64,000 nt of DNA from Sphingobium sp. TCM1. GTDB taxonomy: Bacteria > Pseudomonadota > Alphaproteobacteria > Sphingomonadales > Sphingomonadaceae. The position numbers and the translations under genes are program-made. Position 1 is the stretch's first letter. The number at the start of each line of letters is the position of its first letter. Location: assembly GCF_001650725.1 (NCBI RefSeq), contig NZ_LXVX01000008.1:1-64000 (forward strand). Direction: 5' to 3'. Below the pieces are notes generated by a model. It searched no databases, had not been told where the DNA came from, and saw only the letters and a program-made list of their open reading frames with translations. Below, piece after piece: positions 36,005 to 45,597 of this stretch.

Positions 36005-37678
36005 TTACCCCCGCACCGCAATCCCGTTCGCGGCCGACAGCACGGCCTTGACCGAAGCGGTCGCGACGTCGCTGTCGGTGCCGATGCCGAAGACGGTGCG
36101 GCCGTCAGGCGTGCGGCATTCGACATAGGCGGCGGCGTTCACGTCGCTGCCTGCGCCGATGGCGTGCTCATTATAATCGGCGATTTCCAGTTCCACGCCC
36201 AGTTCGTCGCGCAGCGCCGCCAGCACCGAAGAGATGAGGCCGTTGCCGCGCCCGGAAATCGAACGTTCGCCGCCCTTGTGAATGATCTTGCCGGTGAAGA
36301 TGCGGTCGCCCGCCGCGCCGCCCTCGTGATAGTCGATCAGCGCATAGGGCTGGTCGTCGGTCTGGTGATAATGCTCGTCGAAGGCGGCGGAAATATCGGC
36401 GGCGTTCAGTTCGCGGCTGGACCCGTCGGCCAGCGCCTGTACCACCTTCGAGAAGTCGGCCTGCATCCGCTTGGGCAGCTTATAGCCCTTGTCCTGTTGC
36501 AGCACCCAGGCGACGCCGCCCTTGCCCGACTGCGAATTGACGCGGATCACCGCTTCATAGTCGCGGCCCAGATCCTTGGGATCAATCGGCAGATAGGGGA
36601 CGTTCCAGATCAGGTCGTTGCGCGCTTCCTGTGCGGCAAAGCCCTTCTTGATCGCGTCCTGATGGCTGCCGGAGAAGGCGGTGAACACCAGTTCGCCGGC
36701 ATAGGGATGGCGCGGATGGACCGGCAGCTGGTTGCAATATTCGACCGTCTGGATGACTTCGTCGATATCGCTGAAGTCCAGGCCGGGATTGATCCCCTGC
36801 GTGTACATGTTCAGCGCGACCGTCACCAGATCGCAATTGCCGGTGCGCTCGCCATTGCCGAACAGGCAGCCTTCGACGCGGTCGGCGCCGGCCATGATGC
36901 CCAGTTCGGCGGCGGCGACGCCGGTGCCGCGGTCATTATGGGTGTGCAGCGAAATCACCACGCTGTCGCGCTTGCTGATATTGCGGCAGATCCATTCGAT
37001 CTGATCGGCATAGATATTGGGCGTCGCGCACTCGACCGTGGCGGGCAGGTTCAGGATCAGCGGCCGTTCCGGCGTCGGCTGCAAAATCTCCATAACCGCT
37101 TCGCAGCACTCCAGGCTGAAATCCAATTCGGCGGTAGAGAAGGTTTCCGGCGAATATTCGAAATGCCAGTCGGTATCGGGCAGGCGCGCCGCATTGTCGC
37201 GCAGCAGCTTGGCGGCGGTGACGGCGATCTCGCGGATCTGCGGCCGGTCCATCTGGAACACGATGTCGCGCCAGGCGGGCGACACGGCGTTGTAGACGTG
37301 GACGATCGCCTGTTTCGCGCCGCGCAGCGAATCGAATGTGGTGGCGATCAGGTCGGCGCGCGCCTGGGTCAGCACCTGCGGCATCACATCGTCGGGGATC
37401 GCGCCGCTCTGCACCAGCCCGCTGATGAAGTCGAAATCGGTCGCGCCCGAGGCGGGGAAGCCGATCTCGATCTCCTTGACGCCGACCTTGAGCAGCAGGT
37501 CGAAGAAGCGGCGCTTCTTTTCCGCGTTCATCGGGTCGATCAGCGACTGGTTGCCGTCGCGCAGATCGGTCGACAGCCAGCGCGGCGGCGCGGTGATGAC
37601 CTTGGACGGCCATTGGCGATCGGGCAGGTCGACCTGCGGGAAGGCGCGATATTTCAGGGTGGGATCGGTCAGCATCAT
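36005..37678 (-). CDS. leuA: 2-isopropylmalate synthase
   Basis: First committed step of leucine synthesis: condenses acetyl-CoA and 2-ketoisovalerate. At 557 residues it is of the long LeuA type, with an N-terminal TIM barrel ([18 protein letters not shown]) and a C-terminal leucine-binding regulatory domain ([11 protein letters not shown]). It should therefore be feedback-inhibited. ATG 37678 is directly followed by a second ATG. A leader peptide and RNA stems at 37704-37850 indicate additional control by leucine supply. ilvBNC lie 1.6 kb upstream on the same strand, with two YceI genes between. Confidence 0.96.
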   Translation of the reverse strand: MMLTDPTLKYRAFPQVDLPDRQWPSKVITAPPRWLSTDLRDGNQSLIDPMNAEKKRRFFDLLLKVGVKEIEIGFPASGATDFDFISGLVQSGAIPDDVMPQVLTQARADLIATTFDSLRGAKQAIVHVYNAVSPAWRDIVFQMDRPQIREIAVTAAKLLRDNAARLPDTDWHFEYSPETFSTAELDFSLECCEAVMEILQPTPERPLILNLPATVECATPNIYADQIEWICRNISKRDSVVISLHTHNDRGTGVAAAELGIMAGADRVEGCLFGNGERTGNCDLVTVALNMYTQGINPGLDFSDIDEVIQTVEYCNQLPVHPRHPYAGELVFTAFSGSHQDAIKKGFAAQEARNDLIWNVPYLPIDPKDLGRDYEAVIRVNSQSGKGGVAWVLQQDKGYKLPKRMQADFSKVVQALADGSSRELNAADISAAFDEHYHQTDDQPYALIDYHEGGAAGDRIFTGKIIHKGGERSISGRGNGLISSVLAALRDELGVELEIADYNEHAIGAGSDVNAAAYVECRTPDGRTVFGIGTDSDVATASVKAVLSAANGIAVRG

Positions 37679-37703
37679 GGGATCAAACTACTTCTCAGCG
37701 GTC

Positions 37704-37802
37704 GGGGCGCATGTTCGCCCCTACGGATACGACTTGACTGTGATGGATGCCCTTAGGCGGATCAACGCTGCCCTTAGCCGGAAGGCAGCACAAAAGCCAC
37801 GC
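37704..37802 (-). promoter_or_regulatory. candidate leucine attenuator RNA upstream of leuA
   Basis: Between the leader peptide and leuA several stems compete. CACGCC/GGCGTG (37798-37813) overlaps the leader stop codon and is followed on the minus strand by GCTTTTG. GCCTAAGGGC (37801-37810) can instead pair over 10 bp with GCCCTTAGGC (37749-37758). A third stem GCTGCC/GGCAGC lies at 37767-37789. A GGGGCG/CGCCCC hairpin (37704-37721) precedes the leuA start. Mutually exclusive pairing next to Leu codons is the hallmark of attenuation. I cannot tell which form stops expression. Confidence 0.65.
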
Positions 37803-37850
37803 CTAAGGGCGTGTAAGTCGTAGCAGGGTAAGAAGCGCGCGGCTCTGCAT
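37803..37850 (-). CDS. leuL: leuA leader peptide
   Basis: A 15-codon frame encoding MQSRALLTLLRLTRP, with five leucines (two CTT pairs split by Thr-CTG-CTA, then CTT) in a window of seven codons. It ends in TAG inside the first RNA stem. A GGGGA lies seven to eleven bases before the ATG. Leucine-rich leaders of this kind sense charged tRNA-Leu through ribosome stalling and control leuA. It is too short for ordinary gene finding. Confidence 0.7.
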   Translation of the reverse strand: MQSRALLTLLRLTRP

Positions 37851-37910
37851 GATGCGTCCCCATAACCCTTTTCGAGGGTCAGGGTAAAGATGATTCTTGC
37901 AGAAGGCCTT

Positions 37911-38525
37911 TCAGGAGCGACGGAAGATTGCGTCGATGGCGAGGTCGACGCGGTCGGAAACGAACGGGCGTCCGAAACCCATGCCGAACTGGCTGCGCTC
38001 GACCGAGGTCGTCCCGGCGAAGTGCAGCACCGACAGGCCGGGCGCCTCATCCGGCGTCACGCCGACCAGCCGGACGGAGAGGGTGATCGGGTGGCTTTGG
38101 CCATGCATGGTCAATTCGCCCGAAATCGACGTCGTCGCAACGCTGCTGGCGAGCGGTGCGTCCTGCGCGGTGAAGCGGATGGTCGGGAAGCGAGCCATGT
38201 CGAAGAAGCTCTCGCCCTTCAGCATCGCGTCGGTCGATGCGTCGCCGGTGGTCAGCTTTTCGACCGGGAACCGGATGTCGATGGCGGCGCGGCCAGGCAG
38301 TGCGGCGTCGATCACGACAGCGCCTTCGGGATCAACGAAATCACCCTCATAGCTGCCGATCAGCGCCTTAACATGAAAATGAACCTTGGTCGCGGCGCCA
38401 TCCACCTGATAGCGGCCGGGCACGTAAAGCGCCGCCTGTGCCGGAGGCGCGGGCGGCGGCGTGGCCGCTGCCGGCACAAGCATCATCATGCCTAGAAGCA
38501 GGATTGCCTGTGCCGGCAGACGCAT
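37911..38525 (-). CDS. YceI-family periplasmic protein (second copy)
   Basis: A 204-residue lipocalin-like protein with a signal peptide (MRLPAQAILLLGMMMLVPAAA). The fold starts with YQVDGAATKVHFHVKAL, and HGQSHPITLSVRL is a family core. YceI proteins bind polyisoprenoid-type lipids in the periplasm. It lies three bases after a second YceI gene on the same strand. The shared architecture suggests old tandem duplication, though sequences differ substantially. Confidence 0.88.
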   Translation of the reverse strand: MRLPAQAILLLGMMMLVPAAATPPPAPPAQAALYVPGRYQVDGAATKVHFHVKALIGSYEGDFVDPEGAVVIDAALPGRAAIDIRFPVEKLTTGDASTDAMLKGESFFDMARFPTIRFTAQDAPLASSVATTSISGELTMHGQSHPITLSVRLVGVTPDEAPGLSVLHFAGTTSVERSQFGMGFGRPFVSDRVDLAIDAIFRRS

Positions 38526-38528
38526 GAT

Positions 38529-39146
38529 TTATTGCTTCTCGAAACCGGCGATGATCTTCAACTCGATCGCGTCGCCGACCATCGGGACGCCATAGCTCAT
38601 GTTGAAATCGCTGCGTTTGATCGTCGCGGTGGCGATGAAACCGATATTTTCCTTCTTGCTCATCGGCTGAATGCCCGCACCGTAAAATTCGGCGTCCAGC
38701 GTCACGGGCTTGGTCACGCCCTTGATGGTAAGATTGCCGGTGATCTCGGCCCCGGTCGCCCCTTCGGGCTTGACGGCAGTCGAAACGAAGGTCGCGGTGG
38801 GAAATTTGGCGGCATCGAAGAAATCCGCCGTCATCAGATGCTCGTCCAGCTTGGGCACACCGGTCCGCAGCTTGGCGACCGTGAATTCGACAGAAACCTT
38901 CGAAGCCGCAGGATTTGCCTTGTCGAGGGTCAGCGTGCCGGTCGGTTCGGCGATCGTACCCATATTGTTGGTGAAGCCCATATGATCCCAGGCGAAGACG
39001 ACCTGGCTGTGGCCGCCATCGACCTTGTATGTGCCTCCCGTGACTTTCGCGACGTCCTTGCTGCCGGGGGCGGGCATCTGGGCAATCAGGGCAGTGCCGC
39101 CGGCAATGGCGACAAGGGCGGCGGCAGGGATCAGAAATTTGCGCAT
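38529..39146 (-). CDS. YceI-family periplasmic protein (first copy)
   Basis: A 205-residue exported lipocalin-like protein (signal MRKFLIPAAALVAIAGGTALIA). YKVDGGHSQVVFAWDHMGF and the ITGNLTIKGVTKPVTLDAEF core are typical of YceI. It binds isoprenoid-like lipids in characterised homologues. It heads a two-gene unit after the ilvC terminator, so it likely has its own promoter, but little space (39147-39160) is left for one. Confidence 0.9.
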   Translation of the reverse strand: MRKFLIPAAALVAIAGGTALIAQMPAPGSKDVAKVTGGTYKVDGGHSQVVFAWDHMGFTNNMGTIAEPTGTLTLDKANPAASKVSVEFTVAKLRTGVPKLDEHLMTADFFDAAKFPTATFVSTAVKPEGATGAEITGNLTIKGVTKPVTLDAEFYGAGIQPMSKKENIGFIATATIKRSDFNMSYGVPMVGDAIELKIIAGFEKQ

Positions 39147-39160
39147 GAGAATGGTCTCCG

Positions 39161-39201
39161 AAAAACGCTCAAGGGGCGCCGCAACAATATGCGGCGCCCC
39201 T
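39161..39201 (-). terminator. intrinsic terminator of the ilv operon
   Basis: A perfect 12-bp stem (AGGGGCGCCGCA with TGCGGCGCCCCT, six-base loop, 39172-39201) is followed on the minus strand by TGAGCGTTTTT. This is a complete intrinsic terminator 59 bp after the ilvC stop codon. Confidence 0.85.
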
Positions 39202-39259
39202 CGATTGTTCCAGAGGCGTAACCGGAAACGGATCGTTCCGGTTATGCTGCCGGACTGGC

Positions 39260-40294
<1,035 letters not shown>

Positions 40295-40394
40295 TCAGTC
40301 CGATTGGCGCCTTGCGGAGCCGAGATTTGCGGTGAGGGGGAACCACCCGCGCGCGGGGCAGGGGTTTGCCCTCGCCCTCCCATCGCCATGCGAT

Positions 40395-40424
40395 GTCGAA
40401 AAGAGGCGCGTGACTCTTTTCGAC
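40395..40424. repeat. hairpin inside the ilvN-ilvC gap
   Basis: GTCGAAAAGAG and CTCTTTTCGAC form a perfect 11-bp stem with an eight-base loop. On the minus strand it follows ilvN and precedes ilvC. It may act as a partial terminator or a processing site that sets different ilvN and ilvC levels. CCCTCTCCCACGAGGGGA next to it can form another small stem. Confidence 0.6.
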
Positions 40425-40458
40425 CTCCCTCTCCCACGAGGGGAAAGGGGCAATTTCT

Positions 40459-40974
40459 TCAGTTCGGCTCCTTGCCGCGGATCAGGCCGACGACGCCGGT
40501 GCGGCCGACCTCGACCAGGCCGATCTGCCGCATCAGGCCGACGAAATTATCGACCTTTTCGGTCGTGCCGGTAATTTCAAAGATGAAGCTTTCGATCGTG
40601 GTGTCGACCACCTTGGCCCGGAACACGTCAGCCAGGCGCAGCGCCTCGATCCGGTCCTCGCCCGTGCCGGCGACCTTCACCAGCGCCAGCTCGCGCTCGA
40701 CAAAGGGACCGTTCTCGGTCAGGTCGGTCACCTTGTGGACCGGCACCAGCCGGTCGAGCTGGGCGATGATCTGGTCGATCACCTTGGGCGGGCCGCTGGT
40801 GACGATGGTGATGCGGCTGATCGCATGGTCGTCGGTGATGTCCGCCACGGTCAGGCTGTCGATATTATAGCCGCGCGCGGTGAACAGGCCCGCGATGCGC
40901 GCCAATATGCCGGCCTCGTTGGAAACGGTCAGCGACAGGACGTGCCGCTGGCTCAGTTCTTCCTGGATATGCAT
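40459..40974 (-). CDS. ilvN: acetolactate synthase regulatory subunit
   Basis: A 171-residue small subunit (IlvH/IlvN type) with an N-terminal ACT domain (LSLTVSNEAGILARIAGLFTARGYNIDSL) that binds valine for feedback inhibition of IlvB. The length is normal. Its start overlaps by one base the end of the small unknown gene, which in turn follows ilvB, so all are translated from one mRNA. Confidence 0.95.
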   Translation of the reverse strand: MHIQEELSQRHVLSLTVSNEAGILARIAGLFTARGYNIDSLTVADITDDHAISRITIVTSGPPKVIDQIIAQLDRLVPVHKVTDLTENGPFVERELALVKVAGTGEDRIEALRLADVFRAKVVDTTIESFIFEITGTTEKVDNFVGLMRQIGLVEVGRTGVVGLIRGKEPN

Positions 40975-41330
40975 CAGATGGTCGTCCCGCTGTCCTGGTC
41001 TTCGCGCCTGACCTTGTCTGGGCGCTGCGAAATCGTGGCGGCGAAGGCGAACTGCCAGTCACCGTCGAGGCGATGGGCAAGGCGTACCGGAAAGCCCGTC
41101 ACCGTGTCGAACATCCGGTCCAGTCGTTCGCCGACATAGCGGGGACCGGCCAGCAGGGTGCCGATATGCCGCTTGTTGAAATCGAACCCCTGGTCCAGAT
41201 GCACTTCCCATTCCCCATTGTCCGGATCGACATGGTCGACGGTCCAGCCGGTCAGTTCGGCGGTCCCCGCGACCCTCTCGAAATCCCATGGCTCCGTCAC
41301 ATGGATACGGAGCTTCAGATGTTGCGTCAC
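40974..41330 (-). CDS. small unknown protein inserted between ilvB and ilvN
   Basis: A 118-residue soluble protein without signal peptide or membrane helix. It begins with an alternating beta pattern (LKLRIHVTEPWDF) and has DFNKRHIGTLLAGPRY and a VRLAHRLDGDWQFAF segment. I do not recognise a family. It lies ten bases after the ilvB stop and overlaps the ilvN start by one base, so it is a true operon member. In most bacteria ilvB and ilvN are adjacent, so a role in acetolactate synthase function is possible but unproven. Confidence 0.75.
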   Translation of the reverse strand: MTQHLKLRIHVTEPWDFERVAGTAELTGWTVDHVDPDNGEWEVHLDQGFDFNKRHIGTLLAGPRYVGERLDRMFDTVTGFPVRLAHRLDGDWQFAFAATISQRPDKVRREDQDSGTTI

Positions 41331-41340
41331 ATCCGTGCCT

Positions 41341-43092
41341 TCACACCAGCGCCTTCGCCTCGTCCGACATCACGCCTTCGATCTGGTTGGGATCGAGGAG
41401 CATCTCGGTATGGGCCGCGCCCGACGGAATCATCGGGAAGCAGTTGCTGAGCTTCGCCACGCGGCAATCGACGATCACCGGGCCGTCGGTTTCCAGCATC
41501 TGGCGGATGCCGGCTTCCAGTTCCTGCGGTCCCTCGATCCGGATGCCGGTCCAGCCATAGGCTTCGCCCAGCTTCACGAAGTCGGGCAGGCTGTCGGAAT
41601 AGCTGTTGGAATAACGACTTTCATAGGTCAGTTCCTGCCACTGGCGGACCATCCCCATATATTCATTGTTGAGGATGAAGATCTTGACCGGCAGGCGATA
41701 TTGGGTCGCGGTCCCCATTTCCTGGATGTTCATCTGGATCGAAGCGTCGCCGGCGATGCAGATGCTGATGCTGTCGGGATTGCCCATCTGCGCGCCGATT
41801 GCGGCGGGGAACCCATAGCCCATGGTGCCGAGACCGCCCGAGGTCAGCCATTTGTTGGGCGCCTCGAACCCGAAATGCTGGGCCGCCCACATCTGGTGTT
41901 GGCCGACTTCGGTGGTGATGATGACGTCCTTGCCGGTGGCCTGACACGCCTTGTACAGATCGGCGATCGCCCGCTGGGGCATGATCTCGGCGCCGCTCTC
42001 GACATAGTCCAGGCTCTTGCGCGCGCGCCAGCCGGCGATCCGCGCCCACCATTCGGACAGGTCCGCCTTATGGTGGTCGCGCTGTTTCCAAAGCGCGATC
42101 ATATCTTCCAGCGCGCTGGCGACGTCGGCGACCACTGCGACATCGACATCGACGATCTTGTTGATCGAGCTGCGGTCGATGTCGATATGCACTTTCTTGC
42201 TATTGGGGGCGAACGCGTCGAGCCGGCCGGTGACGCGGTCGTCGAAGCGCGCGCCGACGCACAGGATCAGGTCGGCCTGGTTCATCGCCCAATTGGCTTC
42301 ATAGGTGCCGTGCATCCCCAGCATCCCGACCCACTGGTCGGACGAGGCGGGGAAGGCGCCCAGGCCCATCAGTGTCGAGGTCACGGGCGCACCGGTCAGC
42401 GCCGCCAGTTCGCGCAGCAATGCGCTGGCCTGCGGACCGCTATTGATGACGCCGCCGCCGGTGTAGAGGATCGGGCGCTCGGCCGCGGCCAGCATCTCGA
42501 CCGCTGCGTCGATTGCGGCGGCGTCCCCCTTGGTCTGCGGATGATAGCTGGCGTGGACCTTGAGTTCCGGCCTCGCATAGGGCGCGGTCGCGATCTGGAC
42601 ATTCTTGGGAATGTCCACGACGACCGGGCCGGGGCGGCCGGTGGTGGCGATATGGAAGGCCTCATGAACGACCTCGGCCAGGCGGCCGGGTGTCTTCACC
42701 AGATAATTATGCTTGGTGCAGTGGCGCGTGATGCCGACCGTGTCAGCTTCCTGAAAAGCGTCGGTGCCGATCAGCTGCGTGGGGACCTGTCCGGTGATGA
42801 CGACCATGGGGATCGAATCGAGCAGCGCATCGGTGATGCCGGTGACGGCATTGGTCGCGCCGGGGCCGGACGTGACCAGCACGACGCCGGGCTTGCCGGT
42901 GGAGCGGGCATAGCCCTCCGCCATGTGGGTCGCGCCCTGTTCGTGGCGGACGAGCACATGCTTGATCGTGGGATGATTGTAGAGCGCGTCATAGATGGGC
43001 AGCACAGCGCCGCCCGGATAGCCGAACACGACTTCGACGCCCAGATCGACCAGGCATTCGACCAATATGTCCGCGCCGCTCTTTTCGGCCAC
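41341..43092 (-). CDS. ilvB: acetolactate synthase catalytic subunit
   Basis: A 583-residue thiamine-diphosphate enzyme making acetolactate from pyruvate, the first common step for valine, leucine and isoleucine. The N-terminal GYPGGAVLPIYD, the ThDP glutamate region VRHEQGATHMAEGYAR and the C-terminal GDASIQMNIQE metal-binding motif are all present. GTG at 43092 follows GGAGGAG by seven bases. The longer ATG frame to 43137 would overlap the leader stems. It is the first gene of the ilv operon. Confidence 0.96.
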   Translation of the reverse strand: MAEKSGADILVECLVDLGVEVVFGYPGGAVLPIYDALYNHPTIKHVLVRHEQGATHMAEGYARSTGKPGVVLVTSGPGATNAVTGITDALLDSIPMVVITGQVPTQLIGTDAFQEADTVGITRHCTKHNYLVKTPGRLAEVVHEAFHIATTGRPGPVVVDIPKNVQIATAPYARPELKVHASYHPQTKGDAAAIDAAVEMLAAAERPILYTGGGVINSGPQASALLRELAALTGAPVTSTLMGLGAFPASSDQWVGMLGMHGTYEANWAMNQADLILCVGARFDDRVTGRLDAFAPNSKKVHIDIDRSSINKIVDVDVAVVADVASALEDMIALWKQRDHHKADLSEWWARIAGWRARKSLDYVESGAEIMPQRAIADLYKACQATGKDVIITTEVGQHQMWAAQHFGFEAPNKWLTSGGLGTMGYGFPAAIGAQMGNPDSISICIAGDASIQMNIQEMGTATQYRLPVKIFILNNEYMGMVRQWQELTYESRYSNSYSDSLPDFVKLGEAYGWTGIRIEGPQELEAGIRQMLETDGPVIVDCRVAKLSNCFPMIPSGAAHTEMLLDPNQIEGVMSDEAKALV

Positions 43093-43118
43093 GATGTTAC
43101 TCCTCCGTTGATGCAAGG

Positions 43119-43190
43119 GGGCGTGCTTTGCGCCCAAGCGCCTTTAATGGCAAGGCGCCTGCCTCTAGTGGACAGAAAATGACGGGTCAA
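43119..43190 (-). promoter_or_regulatory. ilv operon promoter and leader stems
   Basis: On the minus strand TTGACC (43185-43190), a 17-bp spacer and TAGAGG (43162-43167) give a plausible sigma-70 promoter. The leader then contains two stems: GCGCCTT/AAGGCGC (43138-43158) and GGGCG/CGCCC (43119-43135), just before the ribosome site. No Leu/Val/Ile-rich leader peptide is visible, unlike at leuA. Confidence 0.45.
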
Positions 43191-43193
43191 CCC

Positions 43194-44150
43194 CTAATGT
43201 TGTAATTTAATTGCTAATTCACCGATAATTTTATCATCTATTTCGCGCTCTTCGCGCGGCCAACTCTGTGGGGGCTGGTTGGTGAACCAGGTATATTGCC
43301 GCTTGGCATATTGGCGCGTGGCCAGGCTGCCTTTTGCGATACAAGTGTCCATGTCGCTGTCGCCTTTCAGCAAGGCTGCGATTTCCGGCACCCCGATCGC
43401 CCGCATCACCGGCAGGTCCGGGTTGAGCTGGCGGGCGAGCAGCGCTGACACTTCCGGGATCGCGCCGCCCTCCACCATCTGGACGAAACGCCGGTCGCAA
43501 CGCTCGATCAGCCAGTCGCGCGGCGGCCGCAGGATCATCGGCACCAGGCTGACACGGTCGCCGATGCCGCCTTCCTTATGCTGCTGCCAGGTCTTGAGCG
43601 GGATGCCGGTCGATCGCACCACTTCCAGCGCACGAGCGACGCGCGTGGTATCGGCAGGCGCAAGCCGGGCGGCAGCTTCCGGATCTTCGCGGGTCAGGGC
43701 GGCGTGGGCGTCCGCAACGGCCAGCGCGCGGACGGCGGTGCGTATGTCGGGGTCGATCTCCGGCACCGGGGCGATGCCGTCGAGCAGGGTGCGGATATAG
43801 AGGCCGGTGCCGCCGACCAGCACAGGCAGCCTGCCGGCGGCATGGGCCGCGGCGATCTCCGCCTTCGCCTCGGCTGCCCAGCGTGGCGCGGTGCAGGCCT
43901 CCGCCCCGTCGATATGGCCGAACAGGCGATGCGGCACGTCACCCATTTCCTCTGGCGAGGGGCGTGCTGACAGGATGGCCAGATCGGCATAGACCTGACT
44001 GGCGTCGGCATTGATGACGACGCCATCGGTCGCTTTGGCCAGGCGACAGGCCAGCGCGCTCTTGCCGCTGGCGGTCGGCCCGGCAATAAGCGCGACCCGT
44101 GGGCGGGATTCGCCCCGGCCGGTTTCGGGATTTGGTGCAGGAGTGTTCAT
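43194..44150 (-). CDS. miaA: tRNA dimethylallyltransferase
   Basis: A 318-residue enzyme that adds the dimethylallyl group to A37 of tRNAs reading UNN codons. The P-loop is GPTASGKS (residues 24-31), followed by DASQVY and the VGGTGLYI motif. The start ATG (44150-44148) shares two bases with the serB start on the other strand. An N-terminal extension of about 17 residues precedes the conserved part. The tRNAs modified include leucine tRNAs, so there may be an indirect link to the leu leader, but this is conjecture. Confidence 0.95.
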   Translation of the reverse strand: MNTPAPNPETGRGESRPRVALIAGPTASGKSALACRLAKATDGVVINADASQVYADLAILSARPSPEEMGDVPHRLFGHIDGAEACTAPRWAAEAKAEIAAAHAAGRLPVLVGGTGLYIRTLLDGIAPVPEIDPDIRTAVRALAVADAHAALTREDPEAAARLAPADTTRVARALEVVRSTGIPLKTWQQHKEGGIGDRVSLVPMILRPPRDWLIERCDRRFVQMVEGGAIPEVSALLARQLNPDLPVMRAIGVPEIAALLKGDSDMDTCIAKGSLATRQYAKRQYTWFTNQPPQSWPREEREIDDKIIGELAIKLQH

Positions 44151-45027
44151 GTTCGTCGCGACCTTAGTGGCAAGTGGCTCGATCGGGCAGGGGGATATTT
44201 CCGAAGCCGCCGACCGACTGCGTGATGCCGGCTGCCGGCCGGGGGAAACGGCCTGGCTCGACCGCGACAAGGCAGCCGACCTCTTGTTCGCGGCCGATCC
44301 GGTCCAGGCCCGCGCGGCGCTGACCGACTGGGGGCAGGGCGTGGACGTCATCGTTCAGCCGGTCGCCAACCGCGAGAAGAAGCTGCTGATCGCCGACATG
44401 GATTCGACCATGATCACGGTCGAATGCATCGATGAGCTGGCCGACTATGCGGGGATCAAGCCGCAGATTGCCGAAATTACAGAGCGGGCGATGCGAGGCG
44501 AACTGGATTTCGCGGGCGCGTTGCACGGCCGGGTCGCGCTGCTCAAGGGGCTGGCGGACAGCGCCATCGACCAGTGTCGCGACGAGCGCGTCGTCATCAT
44601 GGGGGGGGCCAGGGCGCTGGTCCGCACGATGAAGGCGCGTGGCGCCAAGACCCTGCTGGTGTCCGGCGGCTTCACCCGCTTCACCGGCCCGGTGGCCGAG
44701 GAGATCGGCTTCGATGCGGCGGTGGCCAATGAGTTGGAGATTGCGGACGGCGCGTTGCTGGGAACGGTGACTACGCCGATCGTCGATGCGGCGCGCAAGC
44801 GGGCGGAGCTGGAAGCGGCGATCGCCGGTGGCATCGATCGCGCGCTGACGCTGGCGGTCGGGGACGGCGCCAATGACATTCCGATGATCGAGGGGGCGGG
44901 GCTGGGGGTCGCCTATCATGCCAAGCCCAAGACCCGCGCGGCCGCCGCAGCGGAGATCGTGCATGGCGATCTGTCGGTGCTGCTCTATGCGCAGGGTATC
45001 GCCTCGGCCGATTGGGTGACGCCCTAA
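44149..45027 (+). CDS. serB: phosphoserine phosphatase
   Basis: A 292-residue HAD enzyme releasing serine from phosphoserine. The catalytic motif DMDST is at residues 83-87, VSGGFT and GDGANDIPM follow. The N-terminal 75 residues form an ACT-like domain. AGGAG (44139-44143) is five bases before the ATG and lies inside the opposite miaA coding sequence. A run of eight G (44601-44608) occurs in the gene. Confidence 0.95.
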   Translation: MFVATLVASGSIGQGDISEAADRLRDAGCRPGETAWLDRDKAADLLFAADPVQARAALTDWGQGVDVIVQPVANREKKLLIADMDSTMITVECIDELADYAGIKPQIAEITERAMRGELDFAGALHGRVALLKGLADSAIDQCRDERVVIMGGARALVRTMKARGAKTLLVSGGFTRFTGPVAEEIGFDAAVANELEIADGALLGTVTTPIVDAARKRAELEAAIAGGIDRALTLAVGDGANDIPMIEGAGLGVAYHAKPKTRAAAAAEIVHGDLSVLLYAQGIASADWVTP

Positions 45028-45178
45028 CGGACTGACGCTGTTAATGCACCATTTGCCGTCATTGCGGTCGGGTAATGGATTCGTTTCGCAACTTTAGACG
45101 TTGGCCCTCCGCCACCTTATGGTGGTGGGAGGTCTAACGGCGTCGGGCGGTTTTCCGTTCCGCGTCCAGGGAGAGTAT

Positions 45179-45433
45179 ATGCAATTCAAATCCATGGCAT
45201 TGGCTGCTGCAGGGCTACTGGCTCTGAGCGCCTGCTCCAAGAATGAGGCCCCGGTCACGACGGCACCGCCGGTCGGCCCCGGCGCTATCGCCGGTACGGT
45301 GGCCGCCGATCGCGACGGCGACGGCATCATCGACGGCTATTATACGACCGATGGCATTTATCATGCGATCCAGGGGCCGCCCTGTCCCCCGCCGCCGCCC
45401 CCGCCACCGCCCCGTTCGGGAGAACGCGGCTGA
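45179..45433 (+). CDS. small lipoprotein with a Ca-binding-like loop and polyproline tail
   Basis: An 84-residue protein with a lipoprotein signal; the lipobox is LSAC. The mature part has DRDGDGIIDGYYTTDG, which resembles an EF-hand or dockerin calcium loop. A run of nine prolines and a basic end follow. GGGAGAG upstream fixes the start at 45179. The function is unknown. It precedes the L,D-transpeptidase gene and may be cotranscribed. Confidence 0.75.
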   Translation: MQFKSMALAAAGLLALSACSKNEAPVTTAPPVGPGAIAGTVAADRDGDGIIDGYYTTDGIYHAIQGPPCPPPPPPPPPRSGERG

Positions 45434-45597
45434 TCCATGCAGTTTTTCGGGCGCGGCATGTCCGCCGCGCCCCTTCGCTACGCGATTGCCTCATTCCCTG
45501 CCTGCTGATCGCTGCCGCGGTTCCCCAGGCAACGGTCGCGCAGCCTGACCTCGAACAGGCCGCAAAGTCGAGCATTGGGGCGGAAATCCGTGCCCAG

